Shown here: positions 13,868-26,900 of the stretch, piece by piece
Numbering within the stretch: the stretch's first letter is position 1
Layout of the letters: each line of letters starts with the position of its first letter
Source of the DNA: Monomorium pharaonis
Taxonomy: Eukaryota > Arthropoda > Insecta > Hymenoptera > Formicidae
Reading direction: 5' to 3'
NCBI RefSeq assembly: GCF_013373865.1
Contig: NC_050467.1
Location: 496,001 to 560,000, forward strand
Length of the DNA stretch: 64,000 bases
Translations under genes and position numbers: made by a program
The notes under the pieces: generated by a model
Databases searched by the model: none
What the model was told of the DNA's origin: nothing
Seen by the model: the letters and a program-made list of their open reading frames with translations, nothing else

Positions 13868-15982
13868 ATCATTAGAGATATTAAAAAACTATTGTGTTCA
13901 CTCTTATGTTCACCTTGATTCCGTCTATCTTTCCATGGAGTTATGAATTTCATACCTTATGCAAGACACCCTGTATGTAGTTTGCAAAAATTCTTATAGA
14001 TTTTTGGGAGGGCTCAGTCTTGATATCATTCAGGAAATCGCCATTCTATACACATAACATTTGCTTCTTTCAAGACACGATGTCATATCATTATAAATAA
14101 TCAAATCGAAATAATTTATGAACATAAGCACGATGTTCGAAAAATTTTAATAAAAGCGCAAAGAGAAAGTAAAATGCATCTAAAAATGCTAAGTCAGTAT
14201 TGCCCTATATCATAGCAAATCATATATCATTACATAAAAACTATCCCATAAATGCAAAATCTAAAGCTATTAGCAAATGACAATTTTATGCAAATTTAAT
14301 GAGATAAATTTTCCAAGAAACAATTAAAAAATGTCGAACGTTGTAGAAAACGTAGAGAACGTAGAAAACTATGTGTTTATGAATTATTTTTTAACACAAT
14401 TTTAGAAAAAATAGTTGCTTTTTTATTATGTAATAGATCTTTTTGAAATTGTTATTATGGTGACAAAAGAATGAATTGTTGATTTTTTTGGAGTAAAAAT
14501 AGAAATCTAACAAGTACATATATCAAGTGTGGAAAATTATAGCATTATTTACTAAATCACAACCATGAAAATATTTCGTGCAATGCTGCTAATGTAAGTT
14601 ACATCATTTTTTAAATCTATTTGTTTCGCGTGATTCAAGATGAAATTTATGAATTACATATACAACCCCAAAAGAGAAAAAAATAATATAAGGTATATTA
14701 AATCACTTATGATATGTAAAATTTGTGCTTTATTACAATTATTATTATATACTATATATATATTTATGTATAAAATCAGCCTGTTATCGAATTGTCTTAC
14801 TACAATCTCTAGAATTATAATATTACATCTAAAATTCACGGTGTTTATCAGATAACATAATTTATCGGACAAAAAATACTTTCATTTTTGGGCGACAATC
14901 CACGTATTTGATTTTTTTCGAAGACTTATTGGAAGTAACGCAAGATGTACTGAATACAGATGCGTTTCCGAGAGAACAAATTCTAATATTTTTATCCTAT
15001 CTCATCTCGCGGCATTATCTTATAAAAATATATTACAAGAATGATTACTGTCAAAAAGAATAAATTTCAATAATCTCTTGGTCCTATACCAGTCATACAT
15101 CGTGGCAAGATTAGAAGCTACATAAAGAAGCATTTATCGTTACGCGACTCGTAACGCGACAAATCATAGGTCAGTACTGCGATACAAACTAACTAATTGT
15201 TACAATAATTAATTTACGTAGAGTGTTCCACCACTATCAAATAATATTTTGATAGCACTTTGTGAAAAATTTGAATTCAATCTTTCTTTTAACAGACGAT
15301 AGAACACCCTAACACAATGACGAGTAAGCAGAATGTGTCATTAGCTTAAAGCAAGCAAGCTATTTGTGCATGATTCAGTACAGGATAATTAGCAACAAAT
15401 TTTTAGGAAATGCCTAGATTCGTATTCAGTCAAATGATAACGATTAACTTGTTTAAAATGCATAGCTCTGGACAAACTTTCAAAGAGAAAAGAAAAAACT
15501 CGAGGAAGTATGAATTATAAAAGAAAAAAATCGTTAGGAGGAAAAATGTGATTTCAGGACCAATACGCCTCAAGTGTTAAAAAAAAAGTCACTGTGGCGA
15601 ATCTGTATACCAATTCTGAGATTTCTCATTTGTGCTTATAGATTATGGCAGTTTTCTCCAATCATCGTTTACGTTCCTCTGTCTCTTTCTCTCCTTTCTC
15701 TAAAGTATTATAGTAAAACATTCACAGACTTCTAAGTATCCGTAAATGATCCTGAAATGAACGATAAACGAACCGCCGACGAAAAAATATACAATTCGAT
15801 CAATCGACTGGCTAAGGAGAAGAGGCGGTAGTCGGTCATTTATCACGCGATTTCAGGTTTCTCACCGAAGTGGTGTATCACAGTGCAACGATCCAGATAC
15901 TCGATTGAGTTTTCCTGTGTGAGGTTCGATCGAGGTAATCAATAACGGCGAGTCGAACAACGTTGACGCGTTGAGTACCATA

Positions 15983-16098
15983 GGCTCAATTCTGTACTGT
16001 CTACCGACAACTATCGGTGTCGTTGCGCAGATATTTTATATGGTAAAAAACCTGCGCAACGACACCGATAGTTGTCGGTAGGCGGTACAGAATTGGCC
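15983..16098. repeat. GC-rich near-perfect inverted repeat (hairpin/MITE)
   Basis: Arms 15983-16030 and 16052-16098 are almost perfect reverse complements over about 47 bases, both containing the core ACCGACAACTATCGGTGTCG or its complement, around a 21-base AT-rich loop. The sequence ACCAT occurs just outside both ends and could be a target duplication, but the left edge is not clean. It lies about 420-530 bases past the RNF41 stop codon, so it may be transcribed in that 3' UTR. Confidence 0.8.
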
Positions 16099-16513
16099 AC
16101 CATGTACGGCTATTTACCGTATCGATTACAATTATAATCCCAATCGATCCTGTACGTGACAATCGCGCTTCTAGAATCGCGTATCACAAAGGGCGATAGT
16201 GTGCAATCATCGTTTCCGTATGCTACGGCTTCAATTTATCCTCGGAATAAATTCGCATCAAGGACAATCTTGCAATCTCAGCGTTTCAATAACCATAAAC
16301 GCACGAGTATCCCGAGGTGAAGGAATTTTCCGAGTAAAACGACGACGATCGGATAAGTTTTCGCATTAATCCAATGAAGATCCAGAAAAGACTTATGTCA
16401 ATCCACAAATGGATATCAGAGTTTGAATTCGCGTTCGCGACATGACATCAGTATTTCTGGATCCGCGTTAGTGTTCAATTAATAACATTGTATTCATATA
16501 CATATGAATGTCC

Positions 16514-18922
16514 CTATTCGATACCGTGCGCAAAGATCATCACTAACCCAGGTTCAACCATCATATCTTCCGGCATGTGCATATTGTCACACTGGAGGAC
16601 TAGCACTGCTTGCTTGCCAGGCACTCTTTTGCACACGTAGTTATCGTATTGTCGTCGAGAGTTCTGTCTGGTCTCGAGGGAATTTAGACCTGGTGGCCAC
16701 TTTCTCTCATGGCAGTTCTCCATTAGCTCATCAATCACATGAGGGGGACAATTGTACTCTGACAGAGTTCTTTTGATCATCGTCTGCAAACGTCAAAAAT
16801 TCAATCTCAGGATAAATGAAATCGCCTTTAATTGACAATTGATAAATTAATTGCTATTAGTAACTCGTGATTGGTCACTCACATAAAAATGACATTAGCA
16901 TGTCATTTTTATGCAAGTGATCAATCATAGGACTAGAAAGAGACACCGATTCTACATTGTATATTTCTTTTTCCGAACAATAGTGTACTCATTCCAGATA
17001 TTTCCATTTCAATGCTTGTACCTGAAGTAACTCGTCAGGCGTAGAAATCATCCCGCCCCATCTGGTAACCCTAGCGCGTGGCAGAGATGCGGACCATCTG
17101 ACGACGTCGTCCCGTTCCATCTGATCAGCAATCGCGCGCATTGCCGGATTCGACACTCGAAGCGCGCGCATAAAGTCCTTCAGCAAATGGATCTCACGTT
17201 TTTGTTCGTTGATCTGCAGATGCTGTTCGTCAAGTTCACGCTTCATGTCGTTCAGCTTTTGCTGCTGCTGTGTTATCAGATTGCGGAGCTCACGCACGCA
17301 ATTGTGATCCTTCAGTTCGTTCTTGGGGATGATCAAACTGCAACCCTGCTCACACTGCATTGGTCTCTTCGGATTATATTCGCACTGCTCAAGATGCATG
17401 GCCAGACAGTCTAGCTTTACAACCACGGTGCAACCGTATGTGATGTTGTCGCACTTAATGCACAAACGGGCCAGTAGATTCCTCAGAATTCTGGGGACTG
17501 CTCTAAGCTGAGTGGACGTGATGGGTGTACGATCCAGAGGGCACGTAGGCTGACGATTTATCCATTCGTTGATACAGGTGCGACAGAAAGCATGCTCACA
17601 CACTGGCGCCTGCAACACATTGCTCACCTGCAAGTCCATAAGCTGCTACAACTTTAAAGGAATAAAGGATTGTATAAGTACATGCTACTCTTTGGTCAGA
17701 TAAATCAATGCCTTCCAAGGATAAAATGATGATAATTTTTAAGTACGAAAACAACATGAGCAAATACTTGAAGTTGGAAAACTGTTTAGAAATAGAATTA
17801 TGAAAAATGTTGAAAATGCATGTAGGAGAGAAGACGGTAGTTTATACAACATATACATACTTTTTTAATTGAATACAAATATTTTTTACCATCATAAGTT
17901 CAGTTTTGTGGATTCAATTTCCATTCCCCAGATAAAGCAAACAATACATTAAGCACTATGTAAGTCTTGTAATACAAAAATAATAATTGGAAAACAAAAA
18001 TTATTCCTGGAATGCGATGAAGTGCGAAAAAATGATACAGAATGAAATACGTATTCGAACGCATTTCACAGCGAAATTATAGGTACAAGAAAGCAAACGT
18101 TTTCTGATTCTTTTCTTCTTCTTTGCAACCCAATAGAATTCCGTCCCTCCAGGGACAAAGTAGCACTTTTTATTATACTTGCAAGTCGGAGAATGAGGGC
18201 AGCTACAGATTTATGTTTTCTGATTGATTGACGCAAATGACGATAGGTCTGTTTTTTTTTGTCGCTGCACTGGTGCAATAAGTTAGAATAAGACAAATAT
18301 TTTTTTCTTATTTTAACTTATTGCAGTACAGCAGTACAACCAAAGAACAGGCTTCATAATAAAGGTCAGTAGTATCGCTAAAAGCGATAAGTTAGGCTAA
18401 CCTGTATTGGCGGATAGGCGACTTCGTGCGCCTTGATTTCGAGGCAAGAGACGTAACGGAAACCAAGAACGACGGAAAGCTTCGGAAAATGAAGCGATTG
18501 AGCAAATGTTTACGTGGTAGAAAGCTATTTCTCTTCGCCTCTCGATGTACAAAAACAAACAAAATCTCGTTGCGAATGTCTTCCATCAACCTCTCGCTTG
18601 CAGAAACGAGTCGGCAAGATAAACTCAGATGGAGACTCGCGCGAAAAAATCGGACTTTTCGATGCCCTTCACTCCCTTCGAAAACTGAAATAATCCTATT
18701 TGTAAAAATTTCCCCTTTTTTTCTCCTCTCGAATTCGAGAAGGCTCTTCGCACAACATGAACGCAAACAGTGGAGGTTAGGGTGGGATACGGTTGTAGGT
18801 CGCGGGGTTTCCACGAATCGAGTACGGCCTACCTGAACAGGATCCTCAAGCACGCCAGAGCATATCGGGCACACGAGTTCCTCGTCCACCTCACCCTGGA
18901 AACGGCCCACGTCGAACCCCAT
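16514..18922 (-). CDS. Rnf41: E3 ubiquitin-protein ligase RNF41 / NRDP1
   Basis: Cytosolic RING-type E3 ligase; the vertebrate orthologue ubiquitinates ErbB3, BRUCE and Parkin and acts in receptor trafficking. Exons on the minus strand: 18922-18833, 17609-17022, 16783-16514. They total 948 bases and encode 315 aa, against 317 in human, so the gene is complete. The start MGFDVGRFQGEVDEELVCPIC matches the family N-terminus; the RING (CPIC ... CEHAFCRTC ... CPLD) is split by intron 1 right after EDPVQ. A zinc-finger segment (CEYNPKRPMQCEQGC), a coiled coil (about 135-170) and the substrate-binding USP8/NRDP1-specific C-terminal domain (RVTRWGGMISTPD ... ETRQ ... PGLVMIFAHG) follow. All expected zinc ligands are present. 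Transcribed away from the SLC15 gene and towards LanA. Confidence 0.97.
16868..16927. repeat. 28-bp hairpin in RNF41 intron 2
   Basis: Arms 16868-16895 and 16900-16927 are reverse complements with three mismatches in 28 and a 4-base loop. It lies within the intron between exons 17022-17609 and 16514-16783. Could be a worn element or a structured intronic RNA. Confidence 0.75.
17610..18832 (-). other. RNF41 intron 1
   Basis: A 1.2 kb intron with GT at 18832 and AG at 17611-17610 (minus strand). Small open frames inside it (for example 18426-18836 on the plus strand) are low in information and overlap the first coding exon in antisense; no gene is supported. Confidence 0.7.
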
Positions 18923-20815
18923 CGCTCGCGAATACGTCGTCGCCTCCTCGCTGCTCCTCAGTCCACTTGTCGTTTCTCGCAGTCTCTCATGCAAGTCTCG
19001 CGATCATCAGGAACGGACTTAGTCGGGGATACAAGGGACTTCCTGGAGCATCCCTCTCCATACTATCCTCGCAAACTATTTTCTCAGATCTCTTCAAATT
19101 TCGCTCGCAAATTCAAAAAATACATCTCTGCGAATACACATGAGCTGCGTTCCGAAATTCACTATCAAAAACTATACTAAAAATCTATAATATACGTAAC
19201 GTAACATGAACTATAGATTTTCAGTATTAGTAGTGAATTTCGGAACGCAGCCACGATATAATTTATTAATATATTTTGTAAATATATATTTATAACATAT
19301 TTTAAAAATTAATACAGCTTACAAATATTTTGTTAAAGTGTATTCACAATATTACTTGCAGGTGAGCAAACGTCTATATTTTTCCTAAAGTTCTTTCAAT
19401 ATGAATTCTGATAAATCTAAAGTTCTAAAATTTTTCTAATAAAATTTTATAAAGTCTAGAACAATTTATTTTCTGAAGTCTGAAAGTATATTTTTTTAAG
19501 ATTATAGGATAAGAAAACTTAAAAAAATCTTAGAATATTCGTACATAAGAAAATTTCTAAGAAAAAAAGTAAACTTTCTCAGTAGTTCTCAACATTGTTA
19601 CAATTTATATGTATAAAAATAACTCTGATAAAAAATTTTGGTATGTGAAATTGATAACGAGAGTTCCACTGCGAGAAGTCTGTAGACGTCAACGAACACG
19701 AGGACAGCACTGGGAGAGGAGATCCCTCCTCCCCTTTCTTCGTCTCTGTAACTGGAGAACCCGGGTGACTCTTGCTACTGCTAGACAGCGGATGGTTTTT
19801 ACCGTTATACATCCGCGACTTCGTTCCCCTTCTCGCGTTAAATGACCCGCTGCTCCGAAAACGAACAGGTCAAAATTAAGCCCACTCCATCATTTATTAA
19901 TATAGGTAAAACGTTTTCTTTGTCATTTTATTTTGAATACAACGTCCCGCGGAATAAAGAAGAAAGGGGAGAATTTCCAGGTAGCAAGCTGATGTTATTT
20001 TCATCATTATTTTGATGTCAAAAAAGAGAAGAAAATAATTCTTTATATATAAAGAGAATAATAAAAGAAAAAAGTTAATAGAGATTATCTATAATAATTC
20101 TGGAGTACTATTCACATTCTTCTTACATTAGCATCACTCGGGATGAAAATTAGAAAATGCTGATATAATCAAAGAAAATTAAAATAAATAATCCCTTCAA
20201 TTCTTTTCGAAAAAAGTATCGAAAAAAAAACCAACGATCAATCGATTTTTAATCGATTGGAGATCGAGGTCGAGCGTATGACGATCTGATGCGCAGGTGC
20301 GCGGGCGCGGGTGCAGTGTGCACTTTCGAAGAACGAGTACATACACCGCACCGACCGGACATCGTGGCTGCCTTGACACTTATTTTGAACGCGCGACTTC
20401 ATGCATGTAATTGCGCGGTAATTGGTATGCATCAGGCACTCGTGTATCCTGATGGTTAATTCTTCTCGATAGGTAATCTCGACAAATCTTTCTGAAATCC
20501 TCCCGAGTCCTTTCCAAACGTCTTCACCGTATGTGTTTATCATGGCACGCTTGCGATTTGTTTACGAAGAGATTTCCGGACACTACCACGTATGTCGTGT
20601 AACTTAAACGTACTGATAGTAGGTTTTGCTGAAAACGGTAAAGAAAACAAAAAGAGAACATCGCCTAAGTTCCATGTCGTTTGGTTAATTACTCGAATGC
20701 CATTCGATACTCGTTTCATACCCACGCGGCAGGATCTTGTGATTTTTGAGAACAATACTGCGGCGTACGATAAAAACTCACAAATGTCTTTGTAATCAGA
20801 TTTCTTTGTGCACAG
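18923..20815. other. Divergent promoter region between RNF41 and SLC15
   Basis: RNF41 reads left and SLC15 reads right from this 1.9 kb spacer. CpG-richer patches at 18840-19050, 19660-19860 and 20270-20540 stand out from the AT-rich surroundings and are the likely promoter and 5' UTR sequence. An acceptor-like CACAG at 20811-20815 suggests that the SLC15 5' UTR is itself spliced. An inverted-repeat element at 19144-19251 lies in the middle. Several short open frames here show no protein features. Confidence 0.6.
19144..19251. mobile_element. Short inverted-repeat element (MITE-like)
   Basis: Terminal inverted repeats begin GCTGCGTTCCGAAATTCACT, perfectly mirrored over 21 bases at 19144-19164 and 19231-19251, then continue imperfectly inward to AAATCTATA. 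Total length 108 bases, no coding capacity. Target duplication not recognised. Confidence 0.75.
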
Positions 20816-20824
20816 GTAGATAAG

Positions 20825-20923
20825 ATGAAGAGCGATAATTCAAACTCGATATTACGGACGAAAAGACGGATCAGTGCCCGATCAAACATCGCGAGAACAA
20901 GCTGGACTGAGGAGAATCGGTGA
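20825..20923 (+). CDS. Upstream ORF in SLC15 leader (32 codons)
   Basis: An ATG at 20825 opens 32 codons (MKSDNSNSILRTKRR ... WTEENR) and stops with TGA at 20921-20923, two bases before the SLC15 ATG at 20926. The peptide is basic and resembles nothing I recognise. The tight stop-start spacing would favour reinitiation and suggests translational control of the transporter. Whether the peptide itself matters is unknown. Confidence 0.55.
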   Translation: MKSDNSNSILRTKRRISARSNIARTSWTEENR

Positions 20924-20925
20924 CA

Positions 20926-23900
20926 ATGGACGTATTTAAGAGAAAGAATTCCGAAAATGAAATTCGAGGTATCCCATTTTTTATCAATTATAATGGCAGC
21001 GTTTCGGTTTCCATCACATAAAAAAATTATTTAAAAATACGATTGTTACTGTTGTAATAAGAGTCTTAGACCTATATCAGATTATGCATTGGAGATTCAA
21101 GATTGTGAATTGTGAAGAGAATTAGAGGATTAGAATTCGAATTAAATCAGATTAATTTTTATTTTAATCCATTTCTGTTTGGTTGAATTATAATCTCTAA
21201 TTCATAATTTCCAATCTCTAATATATATTATGATATAGATTTTTACATGGTCTTTGCATTATCTTTACTTTTGTATTATCTTCTTCCAAGTCCTTACTTC
21301 TCTTTGATCCACTTGGAATTTGATTGATTATATGATTCAAGATAAACTGAAACGAAATCTCACCCAACCATGAACATGTTTGAATATTTTTGTATTAAAA
21401 AAAATTTTTTTAAGTGATGGAATTACTTTTATATTCCATTAATAATTTTGTATTCCAGAACCAATTTTGTATTTGAAAACTTTATTAATTAAAGATCGTT
21501 GTTACAAATTTAAAATTAAAATGAAATTAAAACAAAACATTAAAAGGAAACTGGTACCAATAAAAATCAATTGAATTAAGAATACTTTTCTTTGATATAA
21601 ACTTCTCTTAATTGCGTTATTAATATTATTTGGTAATAGAAATAATATCAATTTTTTTTTCTCAAATGTACTTAACAAAGCGCTTTACAATTGTCAGTTT
21701 CATCGCAGAATCGTTTCGTTATTTTAGTTATATTAATTGATAAATCTATGAATGGTTGAGATATATTATTAAAAGTAAATAACTGAGTTGTCAATTAAAT
21801 AATTTAAGTCTTAATAGAAACACGGATTGAAAAATGAAAGTGCTGATAGAATGTAAAAAGAATTGTTTTGAGAGCCATTCTATCTGTACTTATAAAAGTA
21901 AACGTTAGGTAATTTAGTAATTTAACAAATGTTTAGATTATTGAGGACTTTCTTATCTTACATGAACAGCAGACCATTGTTGTGTCATTTATATAAAATA
22001 AAAAAACATAATAAATTACGATAAGTAATATAATAAAATATAAACTGACAAGTAATAATAAAATAACTTGAAATATTACACAATTTTTTAATTATGTATA
22101 AAGATATTTTATTACTTATATTGTAGTTAAATAGGACAGAGAGACAAGCATTTGATGACAAGTGATTTAATGGATAGAAAAGTGCTATGCAAACATTGGA
22201 TTACTAATATATTCTAATAAAACAAAATATATTGCGCTATTTAAGAAGACACAACAGCAACATGATGATAAAACAGCAACAATCAAAATATTATTTTTTT
22301 TAAATCAACAAAAATTTTTAAACTGGTATAGTAAACAGTTTTCTTATCTTCTCGAAGAATGTCAAGTATTGCATCCGCAGATATGACTGATGGCAATTGT
22401 TAAACTTTACGATAAAAATAATCTCTTTGTCTCTTTTGACAACGTCATTTATCTAGGATAAATCGTTGTAATTAATACAGGAAGCGTGATAAGAAGTTAT
22501 GGAGTAACGGAACAAAGTCAAAAATGACGTAAACAATATCACTGCATTATCTTATTTTGCTAAATCCAATGTTTTTAGACATTATTACATCGCGATAAAT
22601 ATTCACGATCAGATATTCAACGATTTAATTGTCATAACTATTTTCCTAATGATTCTTTTATCGGCGTAATACGCGATTGGACTGTGACCTAATTTAAACA
22701 GCCAAATAGCCGCCATGAATATTGATGATCAGCGTAAATGGTCGTCTCGATTGCTTTCACTAAGATAGATTAAAATAGACTACTAACAGTGATTGATCTT
22801 TAAATTAAAACAATCAGAGTTATAAATTATTCAATTTGTCATTATTATAAATTAATCATTGAAATAGATTGTAATTATTATAAACAGAGAGACTTTTAAT
22901 GGTTATATTGATTCTCAACACTGTATAACTTTGTCAGTTTTGATTTTCCTATGAAAGTATCTATCTTAGACTTAAATATTATGAATCAGCTTCTTAGATA
23001 TTTATATTACGTGTTTTAGATCACCCGGATAATCAGAGCAATGCCGAGGCGCAAGAAGAGGTAAGATTCAACATAAATATTCATGAAGCATTACGTTACA
23101 TATGCTTTTATATAATTTATAGTCTATATATATTTAAGTTTTTAAAAAATTTTTTATATTTACGATCTATAAGATTTCAGATGGATAAAATAAATAAGAT
23201 AGGAATATATCTCCATATTGATATTTGTGTCAGTCTTATTTGATAATTTTGTTTGTCCATATTTCCGGCGAAAATTTGCATGAAAGTACTTGAATTATTT
23301 TTGCACTCAATAATGTTACTGCGAGATCGGAAAATTGTTATTACTGTGCACTCAAGCGTGTAACATAATGGCACCTTACATAATTTAATCGTAATGTTGC
23401 GGATAAACGCGACTCGCATTTTTCGTGTACGTTATGTACTACGTCAATGTTAATGCGACGAGAAAAAAAAAGAAACGATGTGTGAGAGATGATGCTCGCT
23501 GGCAAGCGAAGTCGTCCTCCGATGTTTTTCAATATTACAAAATTGTCACGGATAAATGTCCCGCATCGAATTTACATTCACGTACCATCGCGTTTTTATT
23601 GAGCAATCTCTTCGCGTTACTTGTCATCGCGATCCGACCTCGTCGTTTTACGGGAGGGGATTCTGCAATACACGTGATATTCCAGTTTGAGATGAAAGTT
23701 TGCACGAAAGTTTCGACGGTAGTTTTTATAAAACGTCGTTTACTTTGCGGATTGGTTTTTCCCGATAGATTAAGAAGATCTCGAAAGATTAGTTTAATCA
23801 ATTCTAAATTATTTTGTTAACAGTCGGGATGAACAATCGTGTTTTTTGTATAATCATATCTGTTTAACAATGCTTATCTTCCACGGTAAATAAAAGATAT

Positions 23901-26900
23901 GACTATAATAATTCGACTTCAACCGACAATCGTGTCATTCTACTATAATTTGCAGATAATATATAAATGAGGCTTATACAAATACATGTGCATATGTGAT
24001 GTAATTTTACCAGGAATCATAATCTAACAATTGAATTGACGGATATGCCTGAGATTCTTTTAATTACACTTGTACAGTGCATGTTTGATTGTACTATACA
24101 AAATGCGCAGCTTCTGCGATTTTTATTCCGCAAATGCACATAATTTATTTATATCATTGACGAGGCAGCATAAGTCACAGATTTCTAATATTAGTATTGT
24201 GACGTTTTCTTTTAATAGTAATAGGCGTGTTGCACGGAATTAATTATTTTATACAGATAGAGATATTTCATACATAGAAATATTTATTAAATGTAAAAGA
24301 GAAATTCACACAATTTTGTAAAAAAATTATGCGATGTTTTTATCTTCTTTTCCGCGCGCGTGGAAAAATAATTTTGCTAAAATATTTAAAAATTTAACTG
24401 GATACAGACCTTAAAAAAATTATGTTAGACCAGCGATATGTAAGACGCTCAAATATAATGACAAAAAATTTTGACATTCTGGCAATCTACTTGAGCGTGT
24501 TCTATATAATTATTTAAAGGATGAAACAAGATCTGTAACTATAATCTAAATTTTTAGGTACTTTAGCAAAATCGTTCTTTTCCCATGTATATTTTATACG
24601 TGTACTCTTTCCAATCGTCAACTCGTAATCCCCCGAAATTGATCAGGCTTAAATCGGAAACTATTACACAGCCGCACGTATCTGAAAACCACCTGCAGCG
24701 GAAAATAAACGGCAGGTCACACGTGGTCCTGTACGCGACCACGTACTTTCACGTTGTTCCAAATACTACGATGGAACGCACCACGACGTAATGCCTGGCC
24801 CGTCACGGATGTATTATGCTCGCTTCGAGATATACTGTGCTCACATGGTGGTGCCTACCAGCCTACCTACCTACCTACCTACCTACCTACCTACCTACCT
24901 ACTCTGTGAGCAGTATTGTACTCACTAATGGTCGCTGATGTCAGTCTCGATGTACGAGCGCGTACGAGCGGAGCCGTCGAAACCGACGACGAATGATCGG
25001 TCGTCGTTACTCCTCGATCTGGTCGTACGTGGACGTGCGTTGTAACTTATCGGGCAGAATATCTCGCCCGATGAAGTGAACACGATCCTCGCGGTAGTGA
25101 TCGATCTTGATATTTACATCGGTTCTCTCCCTCTCCTCTCTCTCTCTCCATCGTGATCGTGATTGTGATCCACTGCGCGTACGATGACTGTGAATAAAAT
25201 GAATGTGCGGCAGGTAAACTTATTAAATGGTAGTGAATAAAGTAAATTTTATCTAATACTCATTTTTCTGAAGGACAGACTGAAGGATAAACTAGAAATC
25301 GCTTTTGCTTACGAAGAAATATTGCAGAATTATTTCAGAATTTTACAAAATAAATATCGAGAGAAAAGTGGTGAAACCTTTATTGCAGATTTGTACTGCA
25401 AGAAAGAATTGTCTCTGTTCAGATTCTTACTTAAAAATGTAACGTAAATTCATGTATACTCCGTCTTTGTCACTTTTCGGTTTTTTAATAAAATTTAAAT
25501 TAAATTATCCTTGATTTGATCTTTGTAGATGTGTAGATCCAAATTTATTTAAAAACTGCTCTATGAAATATTTTATAAATGCTTTCATTTCTTGTACATT
25601 TTTACGCTGAAAAAAACAAATATGTGTTACAATTTAAATATGCACCATAATATTTATTTATTTACATGTGTATTTTAAATTATACAACAATTGACGTGAT
25701 TAGGCTCGGAAGATAAATCAGTTTTTCAATTGAGCGCTGGTTCACTGACTCACTTCCATTCACCTCAACATACCCGACTAATTCTCTTAATCACGGCCGT
25801 CTACTATACTTTCTCTAAGACGCAAGTTTTTTTACAAGTTCTCTAATCCCTTCCGATTTCCTCGTGCGGATAATAAATGCGGATACTGCGAGACATGATT
25901 TCCGTATACAAACAAAATTAGTAAATACCGATGATATTACCGTGCATATCTGAAATTAGATCATCTTTTCGAGCTCCTCATATACATGCATTATTATCAA
26001 ATTGTTTATTCACAACGTAACTACTTGACGAGCATTATCGAGATATAGATTTGATGAAGCAATTATCAAAAGGAAAGTACAGATATTGTAGATTAAGATA
26101 TCTTTATAATCTCTGCGAGTTTTGTCACATTCGTGCGTACTACGTAAATGCATTAATCGTTGAAAAAGAGCGTGCTTTATCAAGAGTTGTAAATATTCTA
26201 TGTGTTTTTATCTGTCTGCATTCGTAAACTTTCCACTAACAATAAGTAATAATATAGAATATAGAGCATCTTGGAAGTTCCTTCTATAACTCTTTAAACT
26301 TTTTTAACAATCGAAATTTTTTTTCATATTTATAAAATCTTAAAACACATTAGATTTTACTTTAAATAGATTAATAAAAAAATTAATAACACATTAAATT
26401 TTATTTTAAAAGAATTATATTAAATCTTATCTAATTAGTAAAATATTAATAACATATACCTAATATTATTAAAATTATATGAACAATGTTGTATATGAAT
26501 ATATAGATTAATAGCTTACGTCGATAATAGCTTTTTAATCTTTGAATATTGAGAATATTTTCATCAGAAGAGTTGGTGCGTCCTCTTTAAAAATATATAT
26601 ATAATTAGTATTTATTGCTAGAGTGTGATATCTTCAACGGTGTCATATTTTTCCATGACATTTAAACAATCGTTGAAGTAATGTTTCAATAACAGCGTAG
26701 TAATAAATTGATAATCTTAAACGATATTTTCTGAGATAAATGATGATGTTATTATTATTGTTGAAACGTTTAAAAAAAATTACAAACGTCTTATAATTAA
26801 CATTGTTTTATAACAATATGGAATTGCGTCAGGCTATTTTTAAATACTAATGTCTTTCATATCAATTGATAGTATATCGTAATGCAATGTATATTGTGCT

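Larger units (their letters stand above)
13270..16513. other. Convergent spacer, LanA 3' side to RNF41 3' side
   Basis: No supportable gene. AATAAA signals at 13505-13510 and 13661-13666 are candidates for LanA polyadenylation. Two separate inverted-repeat elements (13700-13867 and 15983-16098) are listed on their own. The rest is AT-rich; short open frames near 14640-14870 run on both strands and show no protein character. The right part probably includes the RNF41 3' UTR. Confidence 0.7.

Noticed and set aside
13950..13980. CACCCTGTATG, reminiscent of insect transposon ends
   Set aside because: No partner end was found at a sensible distance, so no element can be bounded.
14640..14872. Short frames on both strands
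   Set aside because: AT-rich low-information sequence with stop-free windows expected by chance.
15915..15945. GAGGTTCGATCGAGG, resembling a tRNA T-loop
   Set aside because: No acceptor stem, D-arm or A box can be placed around it.
18426..19180. Two 136-codon plus-strand frames
   Set aside because: They overlap the first RNF41 exon and its upstream DNA in antisense and encode Arg/Ser-rich sequence of no known type.
20242..20263. CAATCGAT...ATCGATTG short palindrome upstream of SLC15
   Set aside because: Arms of eight to nine bases in AT-rich DNA are expected by chance at this scale.
23425..23820. 131-codon plus-strand frame with an 88-codon frame antisense to it
   Set aside because: Open on both strands in the same place, no recognisable motif, inside the SLC15 intron.
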